A stretch of DNA of 16,855 nt from Roseivirga sp. UBA7431 (GCA_002477595.1 DLQN01000013.1:1-16855), one strand, 5' to 3'; counted from the first letter of the stretch, positions 6,794 through 16,367 are shown. A program made the numbers and translations. The notes: generated by a model not told the origin, from the sequence alone.

Positions 6794-8305
6794 TTAGTCT
6801 ATTGAGTAGGACATTTCGCCCCCTTTTTCATCCTTAATTTGTACACCTACCTCTTTGAGGTCATCTCTGATTTTATCGGAAAGGGCATAGTTCTTAGAGA
6901 ACTTCGCTTGCTTTCTCAATTCAATTAAAACGTCCATCACGCCACCTAATACTTCAGCGTCTTGTCCGCCAACAACTTCATTTCTTAAACCTAAGACATC
7001 AGAAATGACACCTCTAAAATGCTTAATGGTCTCATCAAAGATGGCCTTGTCAATAACGGCTAAGTCCGAAGGGTTTTGATAGAAACTATTGATTCGGCTA
7101 CTTACCTCAAAAAGAGAGGCAATTGCTTTCGCAGTATTGAAATCATCGCTCAGGTCTGTCAAAACCTTTTCTATTATTCCTTTAAATTCGGCTGACTTGG
7201 TTTGATCTACATTACCTGAGCCTGCCGCTGGAAGTTTTTCGATAAGATTGACGCTCGCCATCAAACGCTTGTAGCCTTTTTCGGCCGCCTGGAGCGCTTC
7301 ATTCGAGAAGTCTAGGGTACTGGCATAGTGACTCATCAACATGAAGAAACGAACCGTCATGGCGCTATAGCCGCGGTCTAACAGTTTGTGATTGCCCGTT
7401 AGTAATTCTTCAGGGGTAAAGCCATTGCCTTCACTCTTGGCCATCTTTCGGCCGTTGACCGTAAGCATATTGCCGTGAATCCAATATTTAGCACCACCAT
7501 GACCACTGCATCCTTTGTTCTGAGCTATTTCGGCTTCATGGTGAGGAAATTTAAGATCCATTCCACCACCGTGTATATCAAAATCGAGCCCTAAGTATTT
7601 GGTACTCATCGCTGAGCACTCAAGATGCCAGCCGGGGAATCCTTCGCCCCAAGGGGAAGACCATTTCATTAAATGCCCACTTTGAGCCTTTTTCCAAAGG
7701 GCAAAATCGAGCTGGTTTTTCTTTTGATCCTGACCCGTTAACTCACGTGTATTGGACATCATGTCCTCTACGTTTCTACCAGAGAGTTCACCGTAAGGCT
7801 GATCTTCATTGTATTTCTTTACATCGAAGTAAACTGAGCCATCAACCTCATAAGCATATCCATTGGAAATGATTTTTTGAATAAATTCTATTTGTTCAAT
7901 GATGTGACCCGTTGCGGTCGGCTCTATTGAAGGGGGGAGCAGGTTAAAAAGTTGCATTACATCATGAAAGCCATTCGTGTACTTCTGTACTACTTCCATA
8001 GGTTCGAGCTGGTCAAGCCTAGCTTTTTTGGCAATCTTATCTTCACCCTCGTCTGCATCGCCAACTAGATGCCCAACATCGGTGATGTTTCGGACATAGC
8101 GGACTTTGTATCCCAAATAGGTCAAATACCGGTACACGATATCGAACGAGGAGAAGGTTCTCACATTCCCCAAATGCACATCGCTATAAACAGTAGGGCC
8201 ACAAACGTACATACCCACTTTTCCTTCAGAGAGCGGCTCAAACTGCTCTTTTTGTTTGGTTAAGTTGTTCTGGACGCTTAAAGGGTACTGTTTGTAAAGG
8301 CTCAT
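6794..8305 (-). CDS. cysS: Cysteinyl-tRNA synthetase
   Basis: This 503-residue class I aminoacyl-tRNA synthetase charges tRNA-Cys in the cytoplasm. Its ATP-binding signatures are HLGN at 44-47 and KMAKS at 287-291. The zinc that selects cysteine should be held by Cys35 (in YVCGPTVY), Cys230 (in WHLECSAMS), His255 and Glu259, all present. The DALR-type C-terminal region begins around residue 375 and ends with a conserved block near [18 protein letters not shown]. The length is slightly above the roughly 460 residues of E. coli. The start codon ATG at 8305 overlaps the folE stop by one base (TAATG), implying translational coupling; dcd follows after 4 bases. Confidence 0.98.
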   Translation of the reverse strand: MSLYKQYPLSVQNNLTKQKEQFEPLSEGKVGMYVCGPTVYSDVHLGNVRTFSSFDIVYRYLTYLGYKVRYVRNITDVGHLVGDADEGEDKIAKKARLDQLEPMEVVQKYTNGFHDVMQLFNLLPPSIEPTATGHIIEQIEFIQKIISNGYAYEVDGSVYFDVKKYNEDQPYGELSGRNVEDMMSNTRELTGQDQKKNQLDFALWKKAQSGHLMKWSSPWGEGFPGWHLECSAMSTKYLGLDFDIHGGGMDLKFPHHEAEIAQNKGCSGHGGAKYWIHGNMLTVNGRKMAKSEGNGFTPEELLTGNHKLLDRGYSAMTVRFFMLMSHYASTLDFSNEALQAAEKGYKRLMASVNLIEKLPAAGSGNVDQTKSAEFKGIIEKVLTDLSDDFNTAKAIASLFEVSSRINSFYQNPSDLAVIDKAIFDETIKHFRGVISDVLGLRNEVVGGQDAEVLGGVMDVLIELRKQAKFSKNYALSDKIRDDLKEVGVQIKDEKGGEMSYSID

Positions 8306-8994
8306 TAAAGCTTGTTATTGATATATGCTAAGAATTCGTTTCTAGTTTTCTCTTCCTTGAACTTACCGCTATACTCGACAGTCACAGTGGAAGAAGATTG
8401 ATCTGATGCTCCTCTAGAGCTTACGCACATATGTTCTGCATCAATAAATACCGCAACGTGCTCTGAATTGAGTGATTTTTTCAACTCATTCAATATTTGA
8501 AGTGACAGACGTTCTTGAACTTGTGGTCGTCTCGCGTAGTAATCGACAATCCTGTTGATTTTCGATAGTCCGATGACTTTTTCATTCGGTATGTAGGCTA
8601 CATGTGCCTTACCAACGATCGGCAAGAAATGATGCTCACAGTTAGAGTAAAGGGTAATGTCCTTTTCTACCAACATTTCCTTGTATTGATACTTATTTTC
8701 AAAAGTTGACATGGAAGGTTTGTTCTTCTCATTCAATCCTTTGAATAGCTCGTTGACGTAAAGTTTTGCAACTCGTTTTGGAGTTCCTTGTAACGAGTCA
8801 TCCGTTAAGTCCAAGCCTAAGGTATGCATGATCTTTTCGAAGTAACCCTGAATGAGTTCGATCTTCTCTGTGTCAGAAAGGTCAAACGCATCAGCGCGTA
8901 AAGGTGTGGCAATTGAAGACATAATGTGCGCATCGCCCATTTCTTCAATTTCTTTCAACAATTCTTCTGATCTCTTATCTGTTTTATTATCCAT
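8305..8994 (-). CDS. folE: GTP cyclohydrolase I (type IA)
   Basis: This 229-residue enzyme converts GTP to 7,8-dihydroneopterin triphosphate, the entry step to folate and, in many bacteria, to queuosine or other pterins. The zinc ligands of the FolE1 family are all present: Cys119 and His122 in SNCEHHFLP, and Cys190 in EHMCVSSRG. The core TPKRVAKLY (71-79) and [10 protein letters not shown] (154-163) are typical. The first 40 or so residues are a polar extension, which is common in this family. It is the first gene of a four-gene operon with cysS, dcd and yidD, driven by a promoter-like site at 9052-9083. The enzyme is distinct from the GTP cyclohydrolase II domain of the nearby ribBA, although both use GTP. 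Confidence 0.97.
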   Translation of the reverse strand: MDNKTDKRSEELLKEIEEMGDAHIMSSIATPLRADAFDLSDTEKIELIQGYFEKIMHTLGLDLTDDSLQGTPKRVAKLYVNELFKGLNEKNKPSMSTFENKYQYKEMLVEKDITLYSNCEHHFLPIVGKAHVAYIPNEKVIGLSKINRIVDYYARRPQVQERLSLQILNELKKSLNSEHVAVFIDAEHMCVSSRGASDQSSSTVTVEYSGKFKEEKTRNEFLAYINNKL

Positions 8995-9051
8995 TCGAAT
9001 GGTCTTCTTGTGGTATCAGTCTTTGTACTCTCTTAAGGCATAAAAGTTTGG

Positions 9052-9083
9052 CAAAAGTACTATTAATTCAACTCTAATAGAAA
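9052..9083 (-). promoter_or_regulatory. Promoter of the folE-cysS-dcd-yidD operon
   Basis: On the minus strand TACTTTTG (9059-9052) matches TAnnTTTG exactly. TTTC, one base off the -33 TTTG, lies 20 bases upstream (9083-9080). The predicted start of transcription is near 9047, leaving a leader of about 50 bases before the folE ATG at 8994. Confidence 0.55.
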
Positions 9084-9100
9084 CGCCGGACAGGTAAACA

Positions 9101-9140
9101 ATCTACAGAATGTATACGTTCAGATCTTCGGTCTGTAGAT
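9101..9140. repeat. Perfect 9-base inverted repeat between folE and the antiporter gene
   Basis: ATCTACAGA (9101-9109) and TCTGTAGAT (9132-9140) are exact reverse complements with a 22-base spacer. The spacer contains GTATAC and the left arm of an overlapping smaller hairpin, CAGATC-TTC-GGTCTG (9121-9135), which shares bases with the right arm. The two foldings are mutually exclusive. The element lies 68 bases before the antiporter ATG and upstream of the folE promoter. It could be an operator or a structured leader; it does not resemble a riboswitch class I know. No T-run follows, so it is not a normal terminator. Confidence 0.5.
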
Positions 9141-9207
9141 GGCGGGTCATGAAGTTTATTTTTAGTTTAATGGCCTATCAATTCGAAGTTTTACCTAATA
9201 TTATTCT

Positions 9208-10599
9208 ATGAACGCGTACAACCTCATTATAGCGTTGTCTTGTGTGATCATCTTTTCACACATTTTCAACTTTATTTCCAAACGTACTAAGGTACCTAGT
9301 GTCATTCTGCTCATCTTATTAGGGGTTGGGATCAAGCTAGTTATGGATTATAACAACTATAATCAAGATGCTTTAATATTTAGTACACTCGAGGTTTTAG
9401 GTATTGTAGGGTTGATAATGATTGTTTTAGAAGCTGCAATTGATCTAGAACTTTCAAAAGAAAAGTGGCCGATCATATGGAAATCGTTCTTGGTGGCACT
9501 ACTGTCTCTGATGGTTTGCGCGTTTGCCATATCCTTTATCATCAATCAAGTTTTTCAAGAGGACCCAATCATCTCATTAGTTTATGCCATTCCTCTCTCG
9601 ATCATGAGTAGTGCGATAGTAATCCCAAGCGTCAATGGACTCTTTGACCACAAGAAGGAATTCATGATTTACGAGAGTACTTTCTCTGATATACTCGGGA
9701 TCATGTTCTTTTACTTTCTAATTGAGAATATAGGTGCTGAAAATACTGGTACTGTAGTGTACAGTATCATTGGAAACATTGTCATTACTATAGTAGTCTC
9801 TGTAGCCATAAGTTATGCATTGGTACTGCTATTTCAACGCCTAGTAGGTGATGTCAAGCTGTTCATGTTGATTGCCGTTTTGATCTTGCTCTACGCGATT
9901 GGTAAACAATTGCACCTTTCTTCATTGGTAATTATTTTGGTGTTTGGCATACTTTTAAACAATACGCATCTCTTTTTCTTTGGAAAGATCAAGTCTTGGA
10001 TCGACTCAAAGATGATCGGTAGTATTCTCAAAGATTTACACTTGGTCACTAGAGAATCTGCCTTTGTTGTCCGTACGTTTTTCTTTGTAGTTTTCGGAAC
10101 TACGATTGACTTCCGTGCGCTACTAGACCTTGAAATAGTTGGGGTGAGTTTGATGATTGTTGCAGTATTCTATGTCTCAAGATTCTTGTTATTGAAATTA
10201 TTCTTCTTTAAGAAGAGTGTACTACCTGAGTTGCTTATTACACCTCGAGGCTTAATTACAGTACTCTTGTTCTTCTCAATTCCTGCAGAACTGGCGTCAG
10301 ATACCTTTAACTCTGATATCATTTTGATTACAATACTTGCCACGAGCATCATTATGACATGGGGCTTGATCCGTTACAGTAATGTACATCCTCCAAAGGA
10401 AGCAGAAGAAGTGATTGCGGATGCTCTACAGCAAACGGGGGAGGCCGGAGAAGTATCTTATTTTGTTTCTCGCATGAGTGACGAGACGAAGGCTAGAGGT
10501 GATTCAAAAGCTTCAGAAGAGGTGCTCAATGATGAAGAATTGGAAGAAGAGACCGAATTATCCTCATCTGAGGCAGAAAAGAAGCCAGAAGATCAATAG
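9208..10599 (+). CDS. Cation/proton antiporter (CPA family) membrane protein
   Basis: This 463-residue inner-membrane protein has about 11-12 hydrophobic segments up to roughly residue 393 and probably exchanges Na+ or K+ for protons. Family features include a first helix followed by RTKVPSVILLILLGVGI, the interrupted-helix stretch SSAIVIPSVNGLF (134-146), and the ion-site region ESTFSDILGI (156-165). There, Asp161 is preceded by Ser where CPA1 proteins usually have Asn (ND) and CPA2 proteins have Asp (DD). A late helix carries LITPRGLITVLLFF, a typical arginine-containing segment. The final 65-70 residues form a hydrophilic, Glu/Asp-rich tail that is probably disordered and cytoplasmic; no TrkA-N or USP domain is present. 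The ion is not predictable. The gene is divergent from folE, and its 3' end overlaps the convergent priA by 7 bases. Confidence 0.88.
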   Translation: MNAYNLIIALSCVIIFSHIFNFISKRTKVPSVILLILLGVGIKLVMDYNNYNQDALIFSTLEVLGIVGLIMIVLEAAIDLELSKEKWPIIWKSFLVALLSLMVCAFAISFIINQVFQEDPIISLVYAIPLSIMSSAIVIPSVNGLFDHKKEFMIYESTFSDILGIMFFYFLIENIGAENTGTVVYSIIGNIVITIVVSVAISYALVLLFQRLVGDVKLFMLIAVLILLYAIGKQLHLSSLVIILVFGILLNNTHLFFFGKIKSWIDSKMIGSILKDLHLVTRESAFVVRTFFFVVFGTTIDFRALLDLEIVGVSLMIVAVFYVSRFLLLKLFFFKKSVLPELLITPRGLITVLLFFSIPAELASDTFNSDIILITILATSIIMTWGLIRYSNVHPPKEAEEVIADALQQTGEAGEVSYFVSRMSDETKARGDSKASEEVLNDEELEEETELSSSEAEKKPEDQ

Positions 10600-13109
10600 G
10601 GGTCTACATTTATAACTACTTCTACGGAAGCGAATTCTTTCTTTTTCAGAAGCTCCATTTGTGCGGACTTAATGATGTCTTTTACAGCTTCGATCTTGTA
10701 TTTTCGCTCAATTTTCAGATAAACTTCCATCAAGTATTTGTCTCTAATCTTATTGATTAAAGGTTCTTGTGGCCCGAGCACTCTTTTTTGACCTAGGTCT
10801 TCTTTCAAAATGTTGGCTAGGAAATGTGCAGTCTCATTGGTCAACTTTTTATCCTTACTTCTGATCAACAAGAAGATCATACGAGTGAACGGAGGGTAGT
10901 CATACTTTTCTCTTTCGAACATCTCTCCTTGATAAAAAGTAAGGAATTGATGGTTCTGAATAAGTTTTAGAATGCCCTGATCAGGATCGCGTGTTTGGAC
11001 AATGACTTTACCTCTGACGTCTCTTCTTCCTGCACGTCCGCTCACTTGCGTTGTCAATTGGAAGGTGCGTTCTAAAGAACGAAAATCAGGGAAATTGATC
11101 ATGCGATCAATGTCAAAGACACCAACTAAGCTCACTCTGTCGAAATCAAGCCCTTTACTGACCATTTGTGTTCCTACAAGGATGTCGATGTTGCCCTTTT
11201 CAAAATCATGGATGATGTTTTGATAGGCATATTTAGCTCGTGTTGTTTCAAGGTCCATCCGCTGAATCCTTGCTTCAGGTAGAATCAGTTTTAACTCTTC
11301 TTCTATTTTTTCCGTACCAATTCCTACTGTATGTATTCGTGTTCCGCCACAGGCAGGGCAGACCAATGGAACCAGTTGTTTGTGTCCACAATAGTGGCAA
11401 TTTAGTTGGTTCTTATATTGATGATAGGTCAGACTAACGGCACAGCGAGGGCATTCTGGAATATATCCACAGTCTTCGCAGGTTAGGTAATTTGAGAAGC
11501 CTCTTCTGTTTTGAAAAATTATGGCTTGCTCTCCTTTTTCCAAAACCTCTTTCAAGGCTTCTATTAAGACAGAAGTAAACTCGCCAATAGCTGACTTTTT
11601 CTTCTTTTCGCTTCTAATATCTGCAATTTGAATATCAGGAAGTTCAGCGTCATGAAAGCGACTATTTAATTCTACCAATCCATACTTACCTTGAAGGGCA
11701 TTGGTATAGGATTCCAAGGAAGGAGTAGCCGATCCTAATAACGTCTTACCTTGGTGTAGGTGCGCTAAGTATACCGCGACATCTCTGGCGTGATATCTTG
11801 GTGCTGGGTCGAATTGCTTGTAAGAGTTCTCATGACTCTCGTCCACTATAATAAGCCCTAATTGCTTGAATGGCAGAAAAATGGCACTTCGAACCCCGAT
11901 GATAAAGTCAAAGCGACCTTCTAACAGTCCATGCCATACTTCTACGCGTTCGTTGTCTGAAAACTTAGAATGATAGATGCCCATGCGATGACCAAATACA
12001 ACTTGAAGCCGGTTAACAATCTGAGCTGTTAAAGCAATCTCCGGGAGAAGATAAAGCACTTGACTTCCTGTGTCAAGTGCATCTTGAATCAAGCTTACAT
12101 AGACTTCTGTTTTGCCACTACCTGTTATGCCATGGAGTAGTGTGGTTGGCTTTGTTTGAAAATGGGTTAAGATTTCGTCTTTGGCAGCTTCTTGAATGTC
12201 CGTTAGGTTTACTTCTTTGAGTGTTTGTTCGTCAGATTCTCCGAAGCGCGAGATAATTACTTCAAAACTCTGGAATACTTGATTTTTAATCAGTGTATTC
12301 AGAGATGAAGGTGAAAGGTCTCCTTCCGAAAACAAGGCTTTATTAACTCCCTGTTCATTTTTTTCTGGAAACTGATAAATCGGAACTTCCTGTAAGTATC
12401 GAAGAAGGATATCAGACTGCTTTGGTTTCTTTTCAAGTTCTTTGAAGAGGTTCTGAATATGCTCTTCCGACTCTAAGAAGTCTGGATTTAAACGAACTCT
12501 TTTAACCTTTTTTGGTTTGTAGCGCTCTTTTACCTCTTCATAAATGATGATTAACTCCTTTTGCACCAAAGACTTGATGTATTTGTAGGCGCTTTTTAGG
12601 CCAATGGAATCTGCAGCTTCTCTATACGTAAGTGAATCACTTTTTTCTAAGGCAGTCAGTAAAATTAGCTCTCTGTCATCTAAGGGGTATTGGGTTTCAT
12701 TCCAGTCACGTTCTGGGTGCAATTGAATCTTTGATTCACTACTGAGCTTTAAACCAGAGGGTAAGGCAGCATTCAAAACTTCCCCCAGCGTACACATGTA
12801 GTAGGCGGCCATCCATTTCATTAATTCAGTCTGTTGAGGAGTGACTACGGGTTCTGCATCCAATACATCTAGAATAGGTTTGGCTACGTAAATTTCTGGA
12901 GCCTTTTGATGAATGTTATCAATAATACCTGTGACAACTTTTTGTCGACCAAACTGCACGATCACTCGTATTCCTGGCTGAAGAAGTTCGATGAACTCTT
13001 CGGGGATCCGATAGGTAAACAATTGAGGAATAGGTAGGGGCAATGCTACATCTGCGAAGTAAACTTCGGCACCGTCTGCTGCTTCAATATTAAGTTGTAG
13101 TTCCCCCAA
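10593..13109 (-). CDS. priA: Primosomal replication restart helicase PriA
   Basis: This 838-residue superfamily 2 helicase recognises stalled forks and reloads the replisome. The N-terminal DNA-binding domain (about 15-110) begins near YFADVALPLP. The helicase core has Walker A GITGSGKT (327-334), a DESH box (423-426; E. coli has DEEH) and GSATPS (459-464). Eight cysteines at 544, 547, 553, 556, 571, 574, 584 and 587 form the two zinc knuckles. The C-terminal helicase half has VGTQMVSKGLDF and QVSGRAGR. The only reasonable start is a TTG at 13109: an in-frame stop lies five codons upstream, and no ATG or GTG occurs before the conserved N-terminal residues. A rare start codon may keep expression low. 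It is probably transcribed with, or just downstream of, the GSCFA-DUF255 pair, 87 bases away. The last 7 bases overlap the antiporter gene on the other strand. Confidence 0.97.
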   Translation of the reverse strand: MGELQLNIEAADGAEVYFADVALPLPIPQLFTYRIPEEFIELLQPGIRVIVQFGRQKVVTGIIDNIHQKAPEIYVAKPILDVLDAEPVVTPQQTELMKWMAAYYMCTLGEVLNAALPSGLKLSSESKIQLHPERDWNETQYPLDDRELILLTALEKSDSLTYREAADSIGLKSAYKYIKSLVQKELIIIYEEVKERYKPKKVKRVRLNPDFLESEEHIQNLFKELEKKPKQSDILLRYLQEVPIYQFPEKNEQGVNKALFSEGDLSPSSLNTLIKNQVFQSFEVIISRFGESDEQTLKEVNLTDIQEAAKDEILTHFQTKPTTLLHGITGSGKTEVYVSLIQDALDTGSQVLYLLPEIALTAQIVNRLQVVFGHRMGIYHSKFSDNERVEVWHGLLEGRFDFIIGVRSAIFLPFKQLGLIIVDESHENSYKQFDPAPRYHARDVAVYLAHLHQGKTLLGSATPSLESYTNALQGKYGLVELNSRFHDAELPDIQIADIRSEKKKKSAIGEFTSVLIEALKEVLEKGEQAIIFQNRRGFSNYLTCEDCGYIPECPRCAVSLTYHQYKNQLNCHYCGHKQLVPLVCPACGGTRIHTVGIGTEKIEEELKLILPEARIQRMDLETTRAKYAYQNIIHDFEKGNIDILVGTQMVSKGLDFDRVSLVGVFDIDRMINFPDFRSLERTFQLTTQVSGRAGRRDVRGKVIVQTRDPDQGILKLIQNHQFLTFYQGEMFEREKYDYPPFTRMIFLLIRSKDKKLTNETAHFLANILKEDLGQKRVLGPQEPLINKIRDKYLMEVYLKIERKYKIEAVKDIIKSAQMELLKKKEFASVEVVINVDPY

Positions 13110-13196
13110 AAAGTCTTTGTGCTATAGAGTTTGAAAGTAAGCGTAATTCGACTGAAAGTGAACAGGAAGATGAAATAATTCTAGAACAAAAGACTC

Positions 13197-15233
13197 CTAG
13201 CTTTTCCCTAACTGTTTAAAAATGTCATTGGCATTGTTGACAGGTAACTGACAGGCCTTGTTATAGCATAAATAGAAAGTTGATTCCTTATTAATGAGCA
13301 GACGACCTTCTAATAAAGCTAGGCCTGATGAATCACTACTCTTTTTACCGACAAGCACTTTATTTGGGATGAATTGTTCATTGATTTTATGCATGTCATC
13401 AATGGGTTCATTACTGACTATGGCAATTTCGGCAGTAGGATAAGTTCTTTGACTATAAAAGGAAGCCCAATGCCCTAAATCCTGTGGAGCCATTGTAACA
13501 ACTCTGTCAATTCTTTGAAGCATCACGTTTGCCTTTGCTGTATACTCTTCAATATCCAGTAACATACCTAAGTGGTATAGATTCGTAGCCATCATTGCAT
13601 TAGAAGAAGGAATCACATTATCAAAGATTTCTTTCTTTCTCGCGATCAAGGCCTCAGCAGTGTTTGAGGTAAAGTAAAAGAGCTCTTCATCTTTATCGAA
13701 GAATTCACTTAACGTGGTTTCTGTTAAAGCCTTGGCATGGTCAAGCCACACTTCGTCAAATGTGACTTCGTACAAGGCAATGAATGCCTTTATAACAGCA
13801 GCATAATCTTCTAAATAGGCATCTATTGTCGCTTTATTGTCTTTATAGTTCCTTTTTAGGTGACCGTTCTCATGGACATGGTCAAGGATGAACTGGGCAT
13901 TTTTTAAGGCAAGTGTCAGAAATTTCTCTTCTCCAAAAACGGCAAAGGCATCGCAAAGTCCTTTTAGCATAAGTCCGTTCCAGCCGGTCAATATCTTATC
14001 GTCAAGTCCTGGTCTAATGCGTTTGGCCCTTTCTTGAAGCAGTTTGATGTTGGTTGATTTGATGATGCCCTCTAATTCGTCTAACTCAAGGTTATGGCGC
14101 TCTGCAAAATCACTGTTGTTGTCGCTCTTAAAGGGGATATTCTTCTGTGGTTCCCAGTTACCAGATGTAATGTTGTAAAAGTCCATCATCAGGTCAGCAT
14201 CTGGTCCAAGAATGGTTTTGAATTCGGATTCAGTCCACAAGTAGAACTTGCCTTCTTCACCTTCGCTGTCTGCGTCAAGGGCTGAATAGAACCCGTTTTC
14301 TGGACTCTTCATTTCACGCGCTAACCAATCAATGGTTTGATAAACTGTCTGTTGGTACAATGGGTGCTTGAATACTTGATAAGCTTCGGAATATAGGCTC
14401 ACTAATTGGCCATTGTCATAGAGCATCTTCTCGAAGTGCGGAACAAACCAATCCATGTCTGTAGAATAGCGAGTGAATCCGCCCCCGACTTGATCATAAA
14501 GACCACCCCAAGCCATATGGTTGAGGGTTCTTTCTACATGATCAAGAGATTCCTGGTTTTGGTTGATGACGCCCTCTCTTAGTAGAAACCCGTAAGTAAC
14601 AGGCATAGGAAACTTCGGGGCTCTGTTATTTCCTCCTTTGTTCAAGTCGAAGTTTTCGGCAAACTTCTTCGCCATTTCATGAAGCTTCTCTTTCGTGAAT
14701 TGACTGCTAGTTGATTCTAGTCCATATTTTTCAACTTCACTTCGCCCTATAGTTTGCATAAAACCTTCAGCTGATTTTTCTAGCTCTTTCCTTTGCTCTT
14801 TAAAAACCTTACCGATTTGGTTGCATAGCTGAGCCCAGCCTTGTGGTGGAAAGTAAGTTCCCCCATAAAAAGGACGCTGGTCTGGTAATAAGAATGCGTT
14901 TAACGGCCAGCCACCCTGAAGCCCCATCGCATGTACGGCATCCATGTACACTTGATCTACATCTGGCCTTTCTTCTCTGTCTACTTTTATGCAGACAAAG
15001 TGCTCATTCATAATAGCTGCCATGTCTTCATTTTCGAAGCTCTCGCGCTCCATTACATGGCACCAGTGGCAGGCAGAATAGCCGATGCTCACGATAATAG
15101 GCTTGTCTTCTTTTTTTGCTTTTTCTAATGCTTCCTTCCCCCAAGGAAACCAATCCACAGGATTATGCGCATGTTGTTGGAGGTAAGGAGAAGATGCTTT
15201 TGCGAGCCTATTTGTGAATTTGTTATTGGACAT
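13197..15233 (-). CDS. DUF255 thioredoxin-fold protein (YyaL/SPATA20 family)
   Basis: This 678-residue cytoplasmic protein has the normal length for the family, whose biochemical role is not established. An N-terminal thioredoxin-like domain (about 1-170) contains the signature [14 protein letters not shown] with the redox-type CxxC at Cys55 and Cys58, followed by [12 protein letters not shown]. The rest resembles an (alpha/alpha)6 barrel of the glycosyl hydrolase/epimerase type, with [25 protein letters not shown] (about 246-270) and LTGWNGLM as landmarks. No signal peptide is seen. Its ATG at 15233 comes one base after the GSCFA stop codon, so the two are co-transcribed and probably coupled. 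A redox, isomerase or other carbohydrate-related activity has been suggested for the fold, but nothing here settles it. Confidence 0.93.
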   Translation of the reverse strand: MSNNKFTNRLAKASSPYLQQHAHNPVDWFPWGKEALEKAKKEDKPIIVSIGYSACHWCHVMERESFENEDMAAIMNEHFVCIKVDREERPDVDQVYMDAVHAMGLQGGWPLNAFLLPDQRPFYGGTYFPPQGWAQLCNQIGKVFKEQRKELEKSAEGFMQTIGRSEVEKYGLESTSSQFTKEKLHEMAKKFAENFDLNKGGNNRAPKFPMPVTYGFLLREGVINQNQESLDHVERTLNHMAWGGLYDQVGGGFTRYSTDMDWFVPHFEKMLYDNGQLVSLYSEAYQVFKHPLYQQTVYQTIDWLAREMKSPENGFYSALDADSEGEEGKFYLWTESEFKTILGPDADLMMDFYNITSGNWEPQKNIPFKSDNNSDFAERHNLELDELEGIIKSTNIKLLQERAKRIRPGLDDKILTGWNGLMLKGLCDAFAVFGEEKFLTLALKNAQFILDHVHENGHLKRNYKDNKATIDAYLEDYAAVIKAFIALYEVTFDEVWLDHAKALTETTLSEFFDKDEELFYFTSNTAEALIARKKEIFDNVIPSSNAMMATNLYHLGMLLDIEEYTAKANVMLQRIDRVVTMAPQDLGHWASFYSQRTYPTAEIAIVSNEPIDDMHKINEQFIPNKVLVGKKSSDSSGLALLEGRLLINKESTFYLCYNKACQLPVNNANDIFKQLGKS

Positions 15234-15234
15234 T

Positions 15235-16206
15235 CTAATTTATTTGAGCTTTGACCTGATTGATTTCTTGTTCAACATCCAAGCGGTCTTTTAAGTTTAG
15301 AAGCTTTTCTAAAGTTTGGTGAAGAAATCTTTGGTGTTTTTCGACCTTCGTATTAAAGGGTTTGTGGCTGAGCGATCGGCTTACTTTGTCCCATTCATTG
15401 AGTGTTTTTCTAGTGTTTCCTGTACAGAAAGTTTTAGTGAAAACATCCCAGATGTAATCAATAGCTTGTTCGTTGGGGTGAATTAAATCTTTTTCATAGA
15501 AGCGATAATCTCGGAGATCGTCTAGCATGATCTCATAAGAAGGGAAGTAGTTCACGTTCTCTGCCATATCTGACAGGTAGTGACAGGCCAATTTTAGTAC
15601 TGATTTACTAGCGGCATTGAGGCTGAGTGTTTCTTTGGTATGCCGAACAGGACTAACGGTCAGGACTATTTGTAAATCTGGATTAATCTCTTGCAAACTC
15701 TCTTTCATTCCCATAAAAGCTGTCAAGATCTCTTCATAGCCAAGGAGATACTTGTTAAAGTGCTTCTGGGGTTGCTTGTGACAATTGGCCACTAACATTT
15801 GACTGTTCTTGGCTTGATAGGCCCAAGCAGTGCCGAAGGTTAAGAACAGGACTTTCGTTTTTGTTAACTGCTTTCGTGTTTGCGCTAGTTGATCTTGAAT
15901 CATTTTTAGAAGCCCACTTTTAGTTTCGCTTCTATATGATGAGTGAAACTTGTAGTTATAATAGAGTCCATCTCTTTCAAGTATAGCGTCTTCAATAATC
16001 GCTATAGGTTCCATTGCCAAACTGATTAACTCGAAAATAGAGAGTGGGTTGAAAATAGTACCGAAAGGATTGACTTGGGTTTTGAATTTGTTCGAAACCA
16101 GTTTTTGGCCAATTTCTTCGGCAAAGCAAGATCCGAGGGTCATTAGCTGATCTTGATGACTTATGGAAAATGGTAAATGGATATTGTCGATTTCAGTCCG
16201 AAACAT
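15235..16206 (-). CDS. GSCFA-family protein, SGNH-hydrolase-like
   Basis: This 323-residue protein belongs to the GSCFA family, named after the motif seen here at residues 25-29. The motif sits in the position of the catalytic serine block of SGNH/GDSL hydrolases (Ser26). A C-terminal [14 protein letters not shown] block (from Asp240, with His243) supplies the likely Asp/His pair. A hydrolase or esterase acting on a carbohydrate or acyl ester is a reasonable guess, but no substrate is known to me. The frame is open to a TTG at 16212; I chose the ATG at 16206 because the -7 promoter box overlaps the longer start. The start is so close to that box that the transcript is probably leaderless. It is followed after one base by the DUF255 gene. 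Confidence 0.9.
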   Translation of the reverse strand: MFRTEIDNIHLPFSISHQDQLMTLGSCFAEEIGQKLVSNKFKTQVNPFGTIFNPLSIFELISLAMEPIAIIEDAILERDGLYYNYKFHSSYRSETKSGLLKMIQDQLAQTRKQLTKTKVLFLTFGTAWAYQAKNSQMLVANCHKQPQKHFNKYLLGYEEILTAFMGMKESLQEINPDLQIVLTVSPVRHTKETLSLNAASKSVLKLACHYLSDMAENVNYFPSYEIMLDDLRDYRFYEKDLIHPNEQAIDYIWDVFTKTFCTGNTRKTLNEWDKVSRSLSHKPFNTKVEKHQRFLHQTLEKLLNLKDRLDVEQEINQVKAQIN

Positions 16207-16209
16207 GAT

Positions 16210-16239
16210 CAAAGATAATCTATCTTTTTTGCTTAGAAA
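16210..16239 (-). promoter_or_regulatory. Promoter of the GSCFA-DUF255 operon
   Basis: On the minus strand TATCTTTG (16217-16210) matches TAnnTTTG exactly, and TTTC (16239-16236) lies 18 bases upstream as a near -33 box. Transcription would start about 4-6 bases downstream, at the A of the ATG (16206) or within a base or two of it. Confidence 0.55.
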
Positions 16240-16308
16240 CGTAAGTGAAATCTTGAAAGGACATGGATGACGTAAACTATGGAATCGGTTGCCTGAGTTT
16301 AGATTGAA

Positions 16309-16322
16309 AACAAACGTTTGTT
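16309..16322. promoter_or_regulatory. Perfect 14-base palindrome, LacI-type operator candidate
   Basis: AACAAACGTTTGTT is identical to its reverse complement. A CG centre flanked by A/T-rich arms is the usual pattern of LacI-family binding sites (PurR, CcpA and sugar regulators). It lies in the 244-base divergent gap, 142 bases before the CBM48 gene and 103 bases before the GSCFA ATG. A second site with the same AAACGTTT core is centred 59 bases downstream. No regulator gene is in the window. Confidence 0.5.
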
Positions 16323-16367
16323 ATTTGGAAACTCTTGTATTTAAGCGAGTTATAGGCTTAATAGGAG

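Noticed and set aside
9140..9207. Search for a promoter for the antiporter gene
   Set aside because: No TAnnTTTG with a matching -33 box was found in the last 70 bases before the ATG, so I made no call.
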